The translations under genes were made by a program, and so were the position numbers. A model generated the notes under the pieces. It saw nothing but the letters and a program-made list of their open reading frames with translations, did no database searches and was not told where the DNA came from. A DNA stretch of 64,000 nucleotides from Vitellaria paradoxa (Eukaryota > Streptophyta > Magnoliopsida > Ericales > Sapotaceae), in NCBI GenBank assembly GCA_019916065.1, contig CM034238.1, forward strand, positions 36,610,402 to 36,674,401, given 5' to 3'. Positions 23,651 through 35,377 of this stretch are shown piece after piece; within the stretch, counting starts at the first letter, position 1, and each line of letters starts with the position of its first letter.

Positions 23651-24180
23651 TAATATAAACAAATAATTAAAAATAAAAAAATTTACGCAACGCTAAAAAA
23701 AACTTTGTTTTTATTTAGAGAATTCTAATTTTTTTCACAAGTGCGTAAATTTTTCTGTTTGAAAACATTTTTCTGCGAATTCCAAGCGTAAATTTTTCTG
23801 TTTGGATACATTTTTTGCAAATTCCAAACATTTTTTGACATTTTTTTTTATGAATTTGTCAAACATGTTTAAAAATTATCAAATTAAAAAAATTAAATTT
23901 TAATTAAAAATAGACATAAATTTTTATTTAAAAAAAAAGCTAAAAGAAAAAAAGTCCCCAAACTGGAGAAGAAATACATACGCATGCTAGAAACATAATC
24001 ACCTCATGAAAAAGATGAATTATTTGGATAGCGTGGAATCGTAATTTAGTCCAGTGAATTATTTGTCGAATTTTTTTTATTAATATTCTTAAATTATCGA
24101 TAATCACTCACAACTTTTTTTTTATTTCGAAAGGAATCACTCACAACTTAAAAGAATTATATAAATAATATTTAAAATTT
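23640..24180. repeat. duplicated non-coding block, copy 1
   Basis: Matches 25843-26330 nearly in full, for example AAATTTACGCA, CACAAGTGCGTAAATTTTT and AAAAAGATGAATTATTTG. Copy 1 lacks the foldback element present just left of copy 2, so it serves as an unoccupied reference site. Confidence 0.8.
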
Positions 24181-24555
24181 TATAAGTTATTTAAGTAATT
24201 TTACAACTTTATTTTTTTCTCTTAAAAGATCTCCTAGCTACTTATTACATTTAAGTAGCATTTGAATATATTTTACTCTAATAATATTTACACGAGTAAT
24301 ATATTATTTTTAGCCATGTTTCGATAATAAGTGAAAAATGTAATTTATAATTAGTACATTAAATTCAGAGTAAGCGTAACAATGCATTCATATAATTTAG
24401 TAATTTTTTATTTAAGAATAATAATTAATTTGTAGAAAATATTCATTAAAATAGTTTTAATAATAAATTACTATTTAATAAATTTTTGTTATTTATTTTA
24501 ATTATAGATTTAAAATTAATTAATTTAATTGTAAACTATTTTAATAAAATATAAC

Positions 24556-24712
24556 TTTTATGTATGCAGAGCCAACCCCAAAGTCTTCACGCGGGCCCTC
24601 TTGGTCACCCACGACTTGGCTTTTTAGAGAATCCCCCTCCTCTGAAGGCAGGAAACCTCCAAGAAAACGCAAAGAAATATGCTTCTACTTGCCCCGTGGA
24701 TATAATAATAAT
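24556..24712 (-). other. first-exon-like module, copy 3 (truncated)
   Basis: Strongly matches 23495-23640 (AGAGCCAACCCCAAAGTC, then TTGGTCACCCACGACTTGGC) but lacks the segment containing the GTGAGT donor. Two overlapping plus-strand open frames here (24560-24784 and 24564-24800) are shadows of this repeat and run into the foldback element. Confidence 0.5.
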
Positions 24713-25833
24713 GGGTGGGGGGGCGCTGCAGTCGGTGAAACGGTACTGCTTTGTGCCAAAATTTATGAATTTGACGAGATTTAGCCGACGAAAAAGTTAG
24801 TAGTGAGTAAAAAAAATTATAAAAAAAATAATTAATTTTTTATTTGATTAAGTTAAAAAATAAAATAAAATAAAAAAATATTTTTAACGTGATTAAATAA
24901 TTCGTAACAATTTTTTAGCATTTGCTAAAAAAAATATAAATTTTTAGTAACATTTGACAATTTTTTGTATGTTTGATAAAAATTTTTGAGACTTTTAAAT
25001 GGGGTTAAAGTGAAATAATGATTATACTCCTCACCAACTCATCAAAAAAATTATGTGTTGACAATCTGCCACATAGGATTACTAACTAAATTTATAAATT
25101 AAATTAAAATTTATTTATATGTATTTTGTTAACAAGTATATTAAAAATTAATTATTTATAAAAATTAACTAATTTTATTTTTATTTGTTTTATTACACAC
25201 TTAAAATTTGCTAAAAATTACTTAATCATGTTAAAAATATTTTTTATTTTATATTGTTAAATTAAATTAAATTAAATTAAAATTTATTTATATTTATTTT
25301 ATTAACAAGCATATTAAAAATTAATGATTTATAAAAATTAATTATTTTTATTTTTATTTATTTTTATTTGTTTTACTACGCACTTAAAATTTACTAAAAG
25401 TTACTTAATCATATTAAAAATATTTTTATTTTATATTATTAATAATCTTATGTGCCAGGTTGTCAACACATCAATTTTTTGATGAGTTAGTGAGAAGTAT
25501 AATCATCATTTTACTTTAATCTCATTCAAAAGTTTCAAAACTTTTTAACAAACTCACAAAAAATTGTCAAACGTTACTAAAAATTTATATTTATTTTACC
25601 AAATACTAAAAAGTTGTTACAAGTTATTTAATCACATTAAAAATATTTTTTATTTTATTTTTTAACCTAATCAAATAAAAAATTAATTATTTTTATTTAT
25701 AATTTTTTTTACTCCTCACTTAGCCTTTCCGTCGGTCAAATCTCGCCAAATTCCTAAATTTTGGCACAAAACGGTGCCGTTTCACTGATTGCAGCTGCTG
25801 CAGTCGAACACGCGACTGCAGTGCCCCTCACCC
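24713..25833. mobile_element. foldback MULE-like element, 1.1 kb
   Basis: The two arms, about 380 bp each, are inverted copies: left GGGTGGGGGGGCGCTGCAG, right (reverse complement) GGGTGAGGGGCACTGCAG, both followed by GTGAAACGG and TTGTGCCAAAATTTA. The 9-bp flanks AATAATAAT (24704-24712 and 25834-25842) are identical, though they lie in a TAA microsatellite. The duplicated block at 23640 shows the site without the insertion. There is no coding region, so it would move only with help from an autonomous element. Confidence 0.75.
25108..25440. repeat. 173-bp direct repeat inside the foldback element
   Basis: Two head-to-tail units start at 25108 and 25281 with AATTTATTTATAT and run through TTAACAAG, ACACTTAAAATTT and TTACTTAATCAT to a TTTTATATT end. 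They occupy the loop between the inverted arms. Confidence 0.8.
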
Positions 25834-25842
25834 AATAATAAT

Positions 25843-26330
25843 AATATAAACAAATAATTAAAAATAAAAAAATTTACGCAGCGTTAAAAATTTTTATTTT
25901 TATTTAGAAAATTCTAATTTTTTTCACAAGTGCGTAAATTTTTGTGCTTGGAAACATTTTTTTTCGGCAAATTCCAACGTAAATTTTTTTGTTTGGAAAC
26001 TTTTTTTTGCAAATTCCAAAACATTTTTTACAATTTTTTTTTTGATTAATATGCCTAACATGTTTAAAAATTATCAAATTAAAAAAATTAAATTTTAATT
26101 AAAAATAAATATAAAATTTTATTTATAAAAAAAAAAGCTAAAAGAGCAAAGGTTTCCAAACTGAGAAAGAAATACACGTGCATACTAATAACATGATGAC
26201 CTCGTAAAAAAGATGAATTATTTGAATAATGTGAAATCAAAATTTAATAGTTAATTATTTGCCGAAATTTTTTTTATTAATATTCCTCAATTATGGATAA
26301 CCACTCACAACTTAAAAGAATTACATAATT
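25843..26330. repeat. duplicated non-coding block, copy 2
   Basis: Second copy of the block at 23640-24180. Together with the module at 24556-24712 it represents one duplication unit split by the foldback element. Confidence 0.8.
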
Positions 26331-26339
26331 ACTAATTTC

Positions 26340-29300
26340 CCTTGCCATCCTCAACTTTAACAAAAGTGTTAAAAGACTAGACGGCAGTCGAAAAAAGGAA
26401 TTGTACGATTAATAAAATGCAATGAAAGGAACCTTGTACCTATCCAGCGGATATATTGGTTCTGTTTAAGGTAAGAAAAAAAAAAATAAATTGAGATAAA
26501 ATGTGATTTAGGATTAATTTTAGTGTCGTTTTTTTTGAAAAGTCACAAACTGTGGGAACGATTTTCTAAATTCATTTCCACAGATTCAAAAAAATTCACA
26601 AAAAATAGTGACAATGGTACTCGTTTGAAAGCTCTCGACACGAAAAATATATGATTATATAAAAAATTTACACATTCAGTTAACCTATTTCTAAATTTTT
26701 TATTTTTTTAGTGAAATATTAAAATTTTTTAAAATTAGTGATGACGGAAAAATTAGATGTAAAAGGATTATTAGAGATTTATAGAGATTTTTAGAGGTTT
26801 ATTGTGATGTCAAACGGGGCCATTAAAATATGAATTGGTGGAAATCATAGACCAAGACCAAGGACAAAACTAGGATTTTATGAAAGGGAGTAAAAAAATT
26901 TTTAGTAAGAGTATGGATGTGTATCAAGTTTAGTGGAATATTTTATTTGATTAGATGGATAATACTCTTTTTTAAGAAGAGAAACAATTAGAACAGAACA
27001 AAAAAAGTTGGAAAAAAAAAAAGAAAAAATATTAACCTTTTATTTAAGATTTATTTCATTAGAATCGGAAATTTTTTTCAATATTACAATTGATAGTGAA
27101 AATGGCATGTAGAGAGAGAGGAGGAATAGTAAAGTAAGATAACGTTAAAATAATAAAAATATATAGTATATAAAGGTAGAATGTGAAAAGATGATGAAAG
27201 AAGTAGTTTGTAAAAATATAGAGAGAGAAATAGTGAATAGTAGAAATTACCCAAAAAAAAGAGTGAAAAATAGTGAAGTAAGGAAATGTGAAAATGATAG
27301 GAAGAGGAAGTGTATAAAAAAAAATGTGAAAAAAAATATAATTAATGATATGGAAAAAAGAAATCTTGGGGGTAAAGAGAGATATTTTTGAGTCTACACT
27401 GAAAAAAATGTACTAATTAGTGTATAAAAACTGTGAAAAAAGTGATAATTTACGATATGGAAAAAATTAAAGGAATCTCGGTGGTAAAGAGAGATATTTT
27501 TTGGTTTGTAATGAGAAAAATGTCTTAATTAATTTTTGTGTTGAGTACTAGAGTCTTCTCATTTACAGAGAGGGACGCACCATTAATGTTGTATTTATTT
27601 CTGTTAAATATATTAAACATAAATATATAGACAAAATACAAAAAGAGGAGAGCTGTAGCTGACCAAGACAAAATATGTTACAGACGAGAAGGCGGTGTTG
27701 ATGTTGATCTTGTCCTCTACTACATACATACAAACACACACGTGTAGGCATGGGCTAAATTGTTAACATAGTGGATGGTAAAGCAAGTCAGAGGAAGAAA
27801 TTAATGCGTGAACAACGTTGTGTTTGGCTGTACTCAATTCTAATACTCTTAATTTATGAGACGAATTAATGAGATGGATCCAACACCAAGTCTTTTTTTA
27901 TTACAAACTCTGCTAAAGCTTTTCGAGTGGAAGTGCTTGGAAAGAAATTGCAATCAAATATTTCAGCATATTCCCATTCTGAGGTTGGTCTCTTAGAAAA
28001 GAAGAATCTCAATTATTCTGAACCTACTGTAGTGAAAGACTTGGTTGATTTCTCTTTTTCTAATTTGAATAGAATGATGTATGATTTTTCTTTTGATAAT
28101 ATACATCTTTCTCAATATATTAAAAACACAATGCAAGTCAACCATATTGGGTGGTCAACCCATTCAACTAAATCCAGGAGCTTCTATTAATAGATTTTGA
28201 TATAAAAAAAAAATAGATAAATGAATAAAATAACGAAGTGTTGGGCGCACTACAAATAGAAAAGTAAATTGCACCTCTCGTGAAAGAAAACTAGAAAAGT
28301 AAGTCTGAACCTTCATATCTAATAGTTTAAAAAATTCATCTGTATAAATAATGAAAATTCCCAAAATCTTGCAATTTATGCAAAGTTTAAATGATTAACC
28401 TCAAAAATTTAGTTGGTAGTGAGAATTTATAGATCCAATTCAAACCTAAGATACCCACTTAATAAGATAGAAATGCAATTATGCCAACACAAAAAAGATT
28501 ATGATATACATGAAAATTCAAACCTTCCGAAATCCATCACTTTGCATAATGACAAAATTGAAAAGAAAAATGGAATAATGGACCGCCATAATTCACTCGT
28601 AACTTACAAAAACTCATTACAACTTATAAAATACGGACAGATTTAGTGTAAAGCCACACATGTGATGAAATTGTATTATAAAAAAAAAGGCATCCTTGCT
28701 TCTACAAATACTTTTTCTTTTTTGTTTTTCATAATTATTATTTTTTAGGTGAAAAAAGAAAATACCTCAAACCCTACACCTTGATTTTAATAGGGGCTCA
28801 AGTGATGTGAATAATAAGGCTTTTTTTTTTTATAGAAGTTTTTCTTATAAAGTACTACAAATAAAAAAATTTATTTAAGACAACTCTTTTATTATTTTGA
28901 GATGCACAATTATTATTAATTTTATGTAATTGAGAACCATTTTTTTCTTTAATTTTTATTGTTGAGATGTAAATTTTGATTAGAGTTCTTATAGTTGTGA
29001 GACTTCTTTTCTTGATGAGAATTTTTTATTTTTACCCAAATCTTTAACTTCTGAAAGTTTATAAAAAGAAAAATATTTGTTGTTTTTTACTTAACTATAC
29101 ATCAATATCCAAATTATTTTTGAAATGAAGTTCGTTAGGGTTTATTTATTTATTTATTTATTTTTTTAACTATGTGGGAATTTTGTAAGATTTCTCACTT
29201 AAGTTTGACATTTTAGAGAAATTATAGATACACTTAAATTTGCTCTTAGGAATACTATTTAGGAGACTTTTTTAAAATCTCCAATTTAAGTAGTAGTAGT

Positions 29301-30000
29301 GGACTTCCCAAAGATATATACTATAGATGGTTACGAGATTTTATTTTTAAGTTATTATAAGATACTCTTCCTTTCTATTTCTCTCTCTCTTTTTTAAATT
29401 TATCTTATTTTATCCATCAAATAAAAATTAATACTAATATGTATCAAAATTTTCAAAAAATTGAGACATTTTATTTTTCTCAATCCTAGGAAATTTTCTA
29501 ATTTAATTGAGAATTGAGTTGTCCTTTGTAGCTCTGACCATACCACATTAGTAATGAGGGTTGTGGGTCCAATCTTCATACCTGAAATGCCATGAGCAAA
29601 GTTAATAGGAGTATGGAAGTTTACCCTTGTTTTCTGTTTTGGCAAATCATTAGATCAGATCTGAACTAACCTGCAATATTTCACAATCTGACCCGTTGCA
29701 CGGCCTTGGTTCAATTTTCATCCTCTGTTTTCCTGATTGAGAGCAATTATTTTTTACAAATTTTAAAGAACAAGCCATAATATAAAACTTTTATAGTTAC
29801 ATGGACAGATAATATTTTTCGATCATTCCAAACCCATCATAACCTCACTCATGCTCATGAAACATACATGAAGCCTAACCAAATCAAAATTGTAATTCAA
29901 AATAGGATTGATTTGGCTACAATGAAACGTTGGACTTGAGCGAACCTTTTAACCTATTGATCATTTGTGGTGCCAATATTCCATACATCTACAAAAATTC
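26340..30000. repeat. tandem array unit, copy A1
   Basis: Starts with a trace of the first-exon module (AAAAGACTAGACGGCAG, then AAAATGCAATGAAAGG), continues with ATGAATTGGTGGAAAT (26830) and, after unrelated inserts at about 26470-26820 and 26870-27650, with GACAAAATATGTTAC, GGATGGTAAAG, ATTAATGCGTGAAC, TTTATGAGACGAATTAATGAG, CAACCCATTCAACTAAA and TACCCACTTAATAAG. The same order occurs in A2 (33430-33697 plus 52367-53340) and A3 (53345-61450). Open frames in it (27927-28190, 28413-28646 and 29400-29645) carry no domain. Confidence 0.75.
27310..27531. repeat. 110-bp tandem duplication
   Basis: Two units starting at 27310 and 27420, both with GTGTATAAAA, TGATATGGAAAAA or CGATATGGAAAAA, GGTAAAGAGAGATATTTTT and a final TTAATTA. 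The lysine-rich open frame at 27191-27391 overlaps unit 1 and is a product of A-rich sequence. Confidence 0.75.
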
Positions 30001-30651
30001 TCATTTATTTGAGTAAAAACTATCTGTTTACCTAAAAAAGTAACATAAAAAAACTAATTTTTTGTTTTATTTTTTTTATTTTTGGTTCTTTTTTGCCTGA
30101 GTTTTATCCAAGTGGATGTGAATTTTTCATTTTTTTTTTTTTTTTACTAATGTGACTAACATACTTAAAAGGTATACCTTCTCAAATTTTGATTTAAAAA
30201 AAAAGAAAAAAATTATGTAAGACAAAAAAAAGCTTCAAAAAAGTTAAAAATTATTGTGAGTCCAAACAAAGCCTTTGATATGTATCTATTTGCTGTCGTG
30301 ATATGCAAGTAGCAAATATTAATTTGTGGAAAGAAACCTCCAAAAGGAATGCAAACAAATACATATATATGTTATAATTATCTTATAAATATAATGGCTC
30401 TGTTTGGAGTGATCAAAAAATTCAAAAAAAGGGTAAAAAATATTAAAAATTTTTAAAAATTATTCATTTTTTATCTCACTGCACAAATTACAAACTCACA
30501 ACTTATTTTACTTTTTGTCACTCTAAATGCTCCTAATATAACTAATCGATAGAAAATTGAAGACAATGACAGCCTCTCGTAAGGCAATGATGATGTTGCA
30601 GTCCTCATGTGTGTGAATTTATGTATGCATATGAACGCTTGTGTTATCTTA

Positions 30652-31104
30652 CATTGTGTTTGGTTGAGAGGACGGAAAAGGAACAGGATGGAAAATCAAC
30701 TTCCAACCTTATGGATTGTCCCTGAGGATGGAAAGTGATTTCCCTTATAATTGTTTGGTTGAATATAAGAAATGATAAAAATTAAGAAAAGTAATTTCTT
30801 TCTAATGTTTGGTAAGATGAAAAGAAAAAAATAGAAAATAAATCAAATTTTTTATTTTTTCCATTTTACCTTTATCAACTTTTGAAAATTGAGTGTTTGG
30901 CATAGCACCAAGATTACTAAAATTATTAGAAAATACACAAAAAATTATCAAAATTTGTTAAAAATTATTAAAAATTTTATCAAATACTTAAAAATTTTTA
31001 AAAATTATTTAAAATTACTATTTAATTTATCAAACACAAAAAATTAGACTTTCATACGGATATGCTTGAGCCAGAGAGTTTGACTCCTGTAAAGCACAAA
31101 CAAA

Positions 31105-31137
<33 letters not shown>

Positions 31138-32153
31138 TTGGAGCCGTGGGAAGTTATAAAGGGACCATGAATGTGAGGGCAAAATGGGGATTTTGTTCCC
31201 ACAATGGAGTGAAAATTTGTTTGCTTCCTCCCGCGCGCTCAGTTTTCAGCCATTTTCCGCCCGATTTTTGACGGACAAAAAAAACGTGGGACCCACAGCT
31301 TTTTTCTTCCCATTTTCTATCCTATGGGCATGAGCAGGTAGCAGACGGGTATATGTATTCTTATACTCGATTCCTAAACTAAAATCAATCCTTATACCAT
31401 ACTCAATTTTCACTAGAGATTTATTTTTACCACTCATCCCCGACCCAAATGGAAAATGGGGATCTCTATGGAGAAACGAGTACTTGAATTGAAAAAAATA
31501 TAAAATATAAAAATTCTAAAATATGACTTATAAAAAAATAGAGCAGAATCCTAATACATATTTAAAAAATCAAAAAATAACATATATATATATATATATA
31601 GAAAACACTTATTAGGTTTCTATTTTCCTACTATATTAATAGGTTATATGATTCAAAATAGGAAAAGTAAATAAAGAGACATTCATAGTTAGTCTATCTC
31701 AATTTATAGTTTCCTTGTAAATTGAAAAATAAAGTAATTTAATAGGAAGCTGATAGATAAAGAAACTTAAAATCTTAATTCCCTACTTTATTGAGAAATT
31801 TGTAATAATAAATATACTAAGAAATTAAATATATATATACACGAGAATATGGGGAGGGTCGGGGAACGGGTAGAGTAGGGTACGAAATGGGTACAGACTT
31901 ATACCCGTACCTTACCCGATCTCCAAATTTTTTAAAAAATACCCCCATACCTTACTCGATCCCCAAAAAATCCCCGAATCCCTTATCCGTTTGGGGCGGG
32001 GATCGGATAGGGTACGAACAGGTCGGCCTAAATGGCCATCCCTATTCCTATCCTTAATTCCTCTCCTACCACACAAAAGAAAAAGCAAATTTTATCCTAA
32101 CTTCCATCGTTCCCTTTCTTTCGATCCAACTTTCCACCCAACCAAACACAGTG
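30652..32153. mobile_element. Tourist-like element carrying a second element inside
   Basis: Inverted ends CATTGTGTTTGGTTGAGAGG and (reverse complement of the right end) CACTGTGTTTGGTTGGGTGG, flanked by TTA on the left and CTA on the right, suggest a PIF/Harbinger-type MITE of about 0.75 kb. It is split by a separate element at about 31319-32043. It also contains a GC/GA microsatellite (31105-31137). The 69-codon frame at 31062-31271 spans that microsatellite and is not supported as a gene. Confidence 0.5.
31319..32043. mobile_element. hAT-like insertion with GGGTA/TACCC motifs
   Basis: The right end (reverse complement AGGGATGGCCATTTAGGCC) and the left TATGGGCATGAGCAGG are weak inverted termini of the GGGATGGC type, as in the element at 16521. 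The interior is full of GGGTACG, TACCCG and ATCCCC words. It interrupts the Tourist-like element at 30652-32153. No clean target duplication was found. Confidence 0.45.
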
Positions 32154-33430
32154 CTATCCTCCGTTATTAAGATCCCAGCGGGAGCACAACCTAGTGGTAT
32201 GTCCCACTCAAGTCATCAAATGTTGTCTTATTCAATGTTCTTAATTAAGATTCCTGTATCACAACTTAACGGGATGTTCACTTTTTTTTTTTCCCTTTTA
32301 TTATCGATAAATAATGATAGGTTTCACTTAACTCATAAAAAATTTTAGTAATCAGCCATGTCTGTTTATTGGCATTTTTTTTTTTAAACTCTGCTGAAGC
32401 TTTCCAGATAGAAGTTGTTAGAATTTGGTAAATTATCAGCTGATATACCAACTTTTTTTTTTTTAAATACGACGGTCAATTTGGACTAGATGAGAACCAA
32501 CTAGTATGTAATAAAATTTAAATGCTTTTCCTCAATAATAATAATAATACATTGAGGTTGATGTCCCAAGCTATAAACACATAGATGTACAACAACCTAA
32601 TAAAATTAAAAATTTCATAATTAGCTGTCCATTTGTCTCTTCCATAGTGATGAGTTGAGTTTTTAGTCTAAATAATATTATTTTTTATGATAGAAATTAT
32701 TAATTGATAAAATAATGATTTAATAATATTATCAAAATTATTTGATTTTTTGAATATTCGATATAAATAAGTTTTAGCGAGTCAAGTCTCAATTTTAATA
32801 TTTTTATTTTTGACTCAACTTTTTTCAACCCTTCTTAATTAAAGTTTGGCTCGAATCTGGCCAATATGTGAAAGCTTAGCATGAGCACGACAAACCTTAG
32901 CTCTCCACCTCTTATTTATAGCTATAGTTACATGGTCCCCATGAGTATAATATACTTCATCTATGAAAATTTGAAATGTACCAATGGTACTTTTATAATA
33001 AAAGTATATCATAATCTATTATTTTATTGAATATTGTTGGCCCACACTAAGAAGTACAAACACTTCTAAGAAAAATGATATACATATATTGTGTCGGATA
33101 TCTGTATGGTTGTGCAATAGTTCTCTTCGAACACGTGAGAGATCTATGTATTCATAAATTAAAAGTGCATGAAATATGTAGTAATTATACAAAAGAAACT
33201 TAGAATCAAATAATAAGATAGAAACAATATGAATTTTTGTTTATTAATTTTTTACTATTAAAATTTTTTAATTAAGAAATCTAAAACTTATAATTTCTTA
33301 TTCTTTTATAAATAAAATCTTTCAAAATGAATATAAATAAAAGATAATTGTAATTTTTTTTTTTTGGGTGTGAATTTAAAACATATGCTTATTCGATGTG
33401 TCATTTCTGCGTTCTATCCTCATAAATTTA
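32154..33430. other. AT-rich intergenic stretch, no gene seen
   Basis: Only short AT repeats and a TAA run near 32536. No supported frame. Confidence 0.5.
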
Positions 33431-33697
33431 AAGTAAGGGAGAGGAAAGAAATTAATGCGTGAACGTCCAGGTTTGAAAACTCAGCGTTACGTTTGGCAGT
33501 ACTCAATTATAATACTCTTAATTTATGAGACGAATGGGATGACAGTGAAATAACAGGGTGCTAAAAGACTAGACGAAAGTGAAAGAAAGGAATAGTAGGA
33601 TTTAAAATGCAATGAAAGGTACCTCTTACCTATCCTCTACGGATATATCAAAGTATGAATTGGTGGAAATAATAAAGACCAAGACAAAATATTTTAC
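33430..33697. repeat. tandem array unit, left part of copy A2 and end of the preceding unit
   Basis: Contains AGGAAAGAAATTAATGCGTG and TTTATGAGACGAAT (array body), then the module trace AAAATGCAATGAAAGG and the next unit's GAATTGGTGGAAAT and CCAAGACAAAATATTTTAC, where the copia element begins. The unit resumes at 52367 after the element. Confidence 0.75.
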
Positions 33698-34206
33698 TGT
33701 TAATTTGTTGGCTCCTATCTCACATTGGTTTTCTCATAAAGGCAGAAGTCTTGTGAGGTTATAAATCCTATCCCACGTTGGATTTCTCATAAAGGCAGAA
33801 GTCTTGTGAGGTTGTAAATCCTGTCCCACGTCGGTTTTCTCATAAAGGCAGAGGGGGCCTTGTGAGGTTATAAATAGAGGGTCCTTCTTTTTGGAAAAGA
33901 CACACCAGTAAAAGCTTTAGATAGCAAGCTTGTACTCTAGTTATATTCCTCCTTTGGGGTGAGAGTTGTAGTTTTGCTTGGGGAATTGCTTTGTGGGGTG
34001 TATTGGGGTATTGAGTGAGAGGAAATATTGTATGATTGTAATATTATTCACATAGTAGATTTTCTTCTCTGAGTGCCCGTGGATGTAGGCAAATTGCCGA
34101 ACCACGTAAATCTTGTGTTCTTCTATTGTGTATTTTTCTTGTGTTCGTATTTGCTATTATTTACAGGAGTGTTGCCAGAAGGTGATCCAGGGTTTCCGTA
34201 ACAACA
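33698..34206 (+). repeat. 5' LTR of the copia element
   Basis: TGTTAATTTG to CCGTAACAACA, 509 bp, the same length as the 3' LTR. It contains three direct 53-bp repeats and then GGTTATAAATAGAGGG, a likely TATA box (about 33863-33870), which would start the element RNA soon after. Confidence 0.92.
33714..33872 (+). repeat. 53-bp triplicate in the LTR promoter region
   Basis: Three units start at 33714, 33767 and 33820, each with CCTRTCYCACRTYGG, then TTTCTCATAAAGGCAGA and TTGTGAGGTT, directly upstream of or overlapping the TATA box. The same three units lie in the 3' LTR at 51868, 51921 and 51974. Repeated upstream boxes in copia LTRs often act as enhancers; here that is inference. Confidence 0.85.
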
Positions 34207-34208
34207 AT

Positions 34209-34220
34209 TGGTATCAGAGC
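34209..34220 (+). other. primer-binding site, initiator tRNA-Met
   Basis: TGGTATCAGAGC, an exact match to the common plant tRNA-Met primer site, 2 nt after the 5' LTR. Confidence 0.92.
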
Positions 34221-34262
34221 TCAGGTTGCCTTGGTTTATGGTGTGGATACGTACGAGTTTAA

Positions 34263-34416
34263 GGAAGTTCTGTCTAGGAGGTTGGGTTTTAAGTGGGACC
34301 AGTGTGACCCTTCCAATCTTTCCTGGGAACTTACTTAGTGGAAGTTCTGTCTAGGAGGTTGGGTTTTAAGTGGGACCAGTGTGACCCCTCCAATCTTTCC
34401 TGGGAACTTACTTAGT
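34263..34416 (+). repeat. 77-bp tandem duplication in the copia leader
   Basis: Units at 34263 and 34340, each from GGAAGTTCTGTCTAGGAGG to AACTTACTTAGT, nearly identical. It lies between the primer site and gag, so it lengthens the leader without touching coding sequence. Confidence 0.85.
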
Positions 34417-34443
34417 GAGTACTATTCACTTCAACGAGGCATA

Positions 34444-35377
34444 ATGTCAGGAAGCTCTTCGTCTGCAAAGTTCGAAGTCAACAAGTTCAATGGAACGGGG
34501 AATTTTGGATTATGGTAGAGAAGGTTAAAGGATCTATTGGTACAACAAGGAATGGCAAAAGCATTGGTGAAGACGAAGCCTGAAAAGATGGAAGAAGCAG
34601 ATTGGCTTGAACTTCAGGAAAGGGCTATGGCTACAATCAGATTGTGTCTGGATGATGACGTGATGCAGTATGTTATTGAGGAGAATTCGCCAGCAGAGGT
34701 ATGGAAGAAACTCGAAGCGAGATACATGTACCAAGTCTCTTACGAACAAGCTCTATCTTAAGCGAAAGCTATATCGCTTGAAGATGGAGGAGGGCTCAGA
34801 CCTGGAACAGCACATCAACGCATTCAATCAAATCATTGGGGATTTGAAGAGGGTAGAAGTCAAGTTCGAGGATGAAGACAAGGCTCTTATGTTACTGCAT
34901 TCACTACCAGATTCATCAGTGTTTGAGAACTTGATCACAACCCTTACTTATGGTAAAGAGACTCTTGTATATGAGGAAATCACAATAGCCTTGTTAGATT
35001 TTCAACAAAGACGAAAGCAAAGTGATGGGAATTCTCAAGGAGAGGGTCTGGTTATGAAGGACAAGCAAGATAGAGGAAGGAGCAGACAAAGGGAATCGAA
35101 TGGGAATAAAAATTCTCGGTCCAAGTCAAGAAAAAAGAAAAATCCTCAATGCTTCAAGTGCGGCAAGAAGGGCCACTACAAGCGAGATTACCCAGAGTGG
35201 AGTAAGGATAAGGGCGGCGAGAATAAAGATGGTTCAAAGTCTGCAAATTTTGTAGAGAATGACTCGGAGGATGGCGACATGCTTTCAGTTTCATTAAGTT
35301 CAGATCATCTCACGGATTCTTGGATACTAGATTCGGCGTGTTTATTTTCACATGACGCCAAACAGGGCGTGGTTTGA
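34444..35377 (+). pseudogene. gag: copia gag and start of protease, broken
   Basis: The ATG at 34444 opens a Tnt1-type gag (KFNGTGNFGLW), but a TAG at 34516-34518 follows the Trp where the family has Gln (CAG to TAG). The frame continues from 34537 and shifts near 34740 into the frame 34670-35377. The zinc knuckle (about 35150-35191) keeps C-x2-C-x4-H, but the last Cys is Tyr (TAC at 35189-35191). The protease Asp-Ser of WILDS is present near 35330; a frameshift follows near 35350. Gag would build the particle; this copy cannot. Confidence 0.88.

Noticed and set aside
27191..27391. Lysine/arginine-rich 66-codon frame
   Set aside because: Produced by A-rich sequence overlapping a 110-bp tandem duplication; the second unit does not keep the frame.
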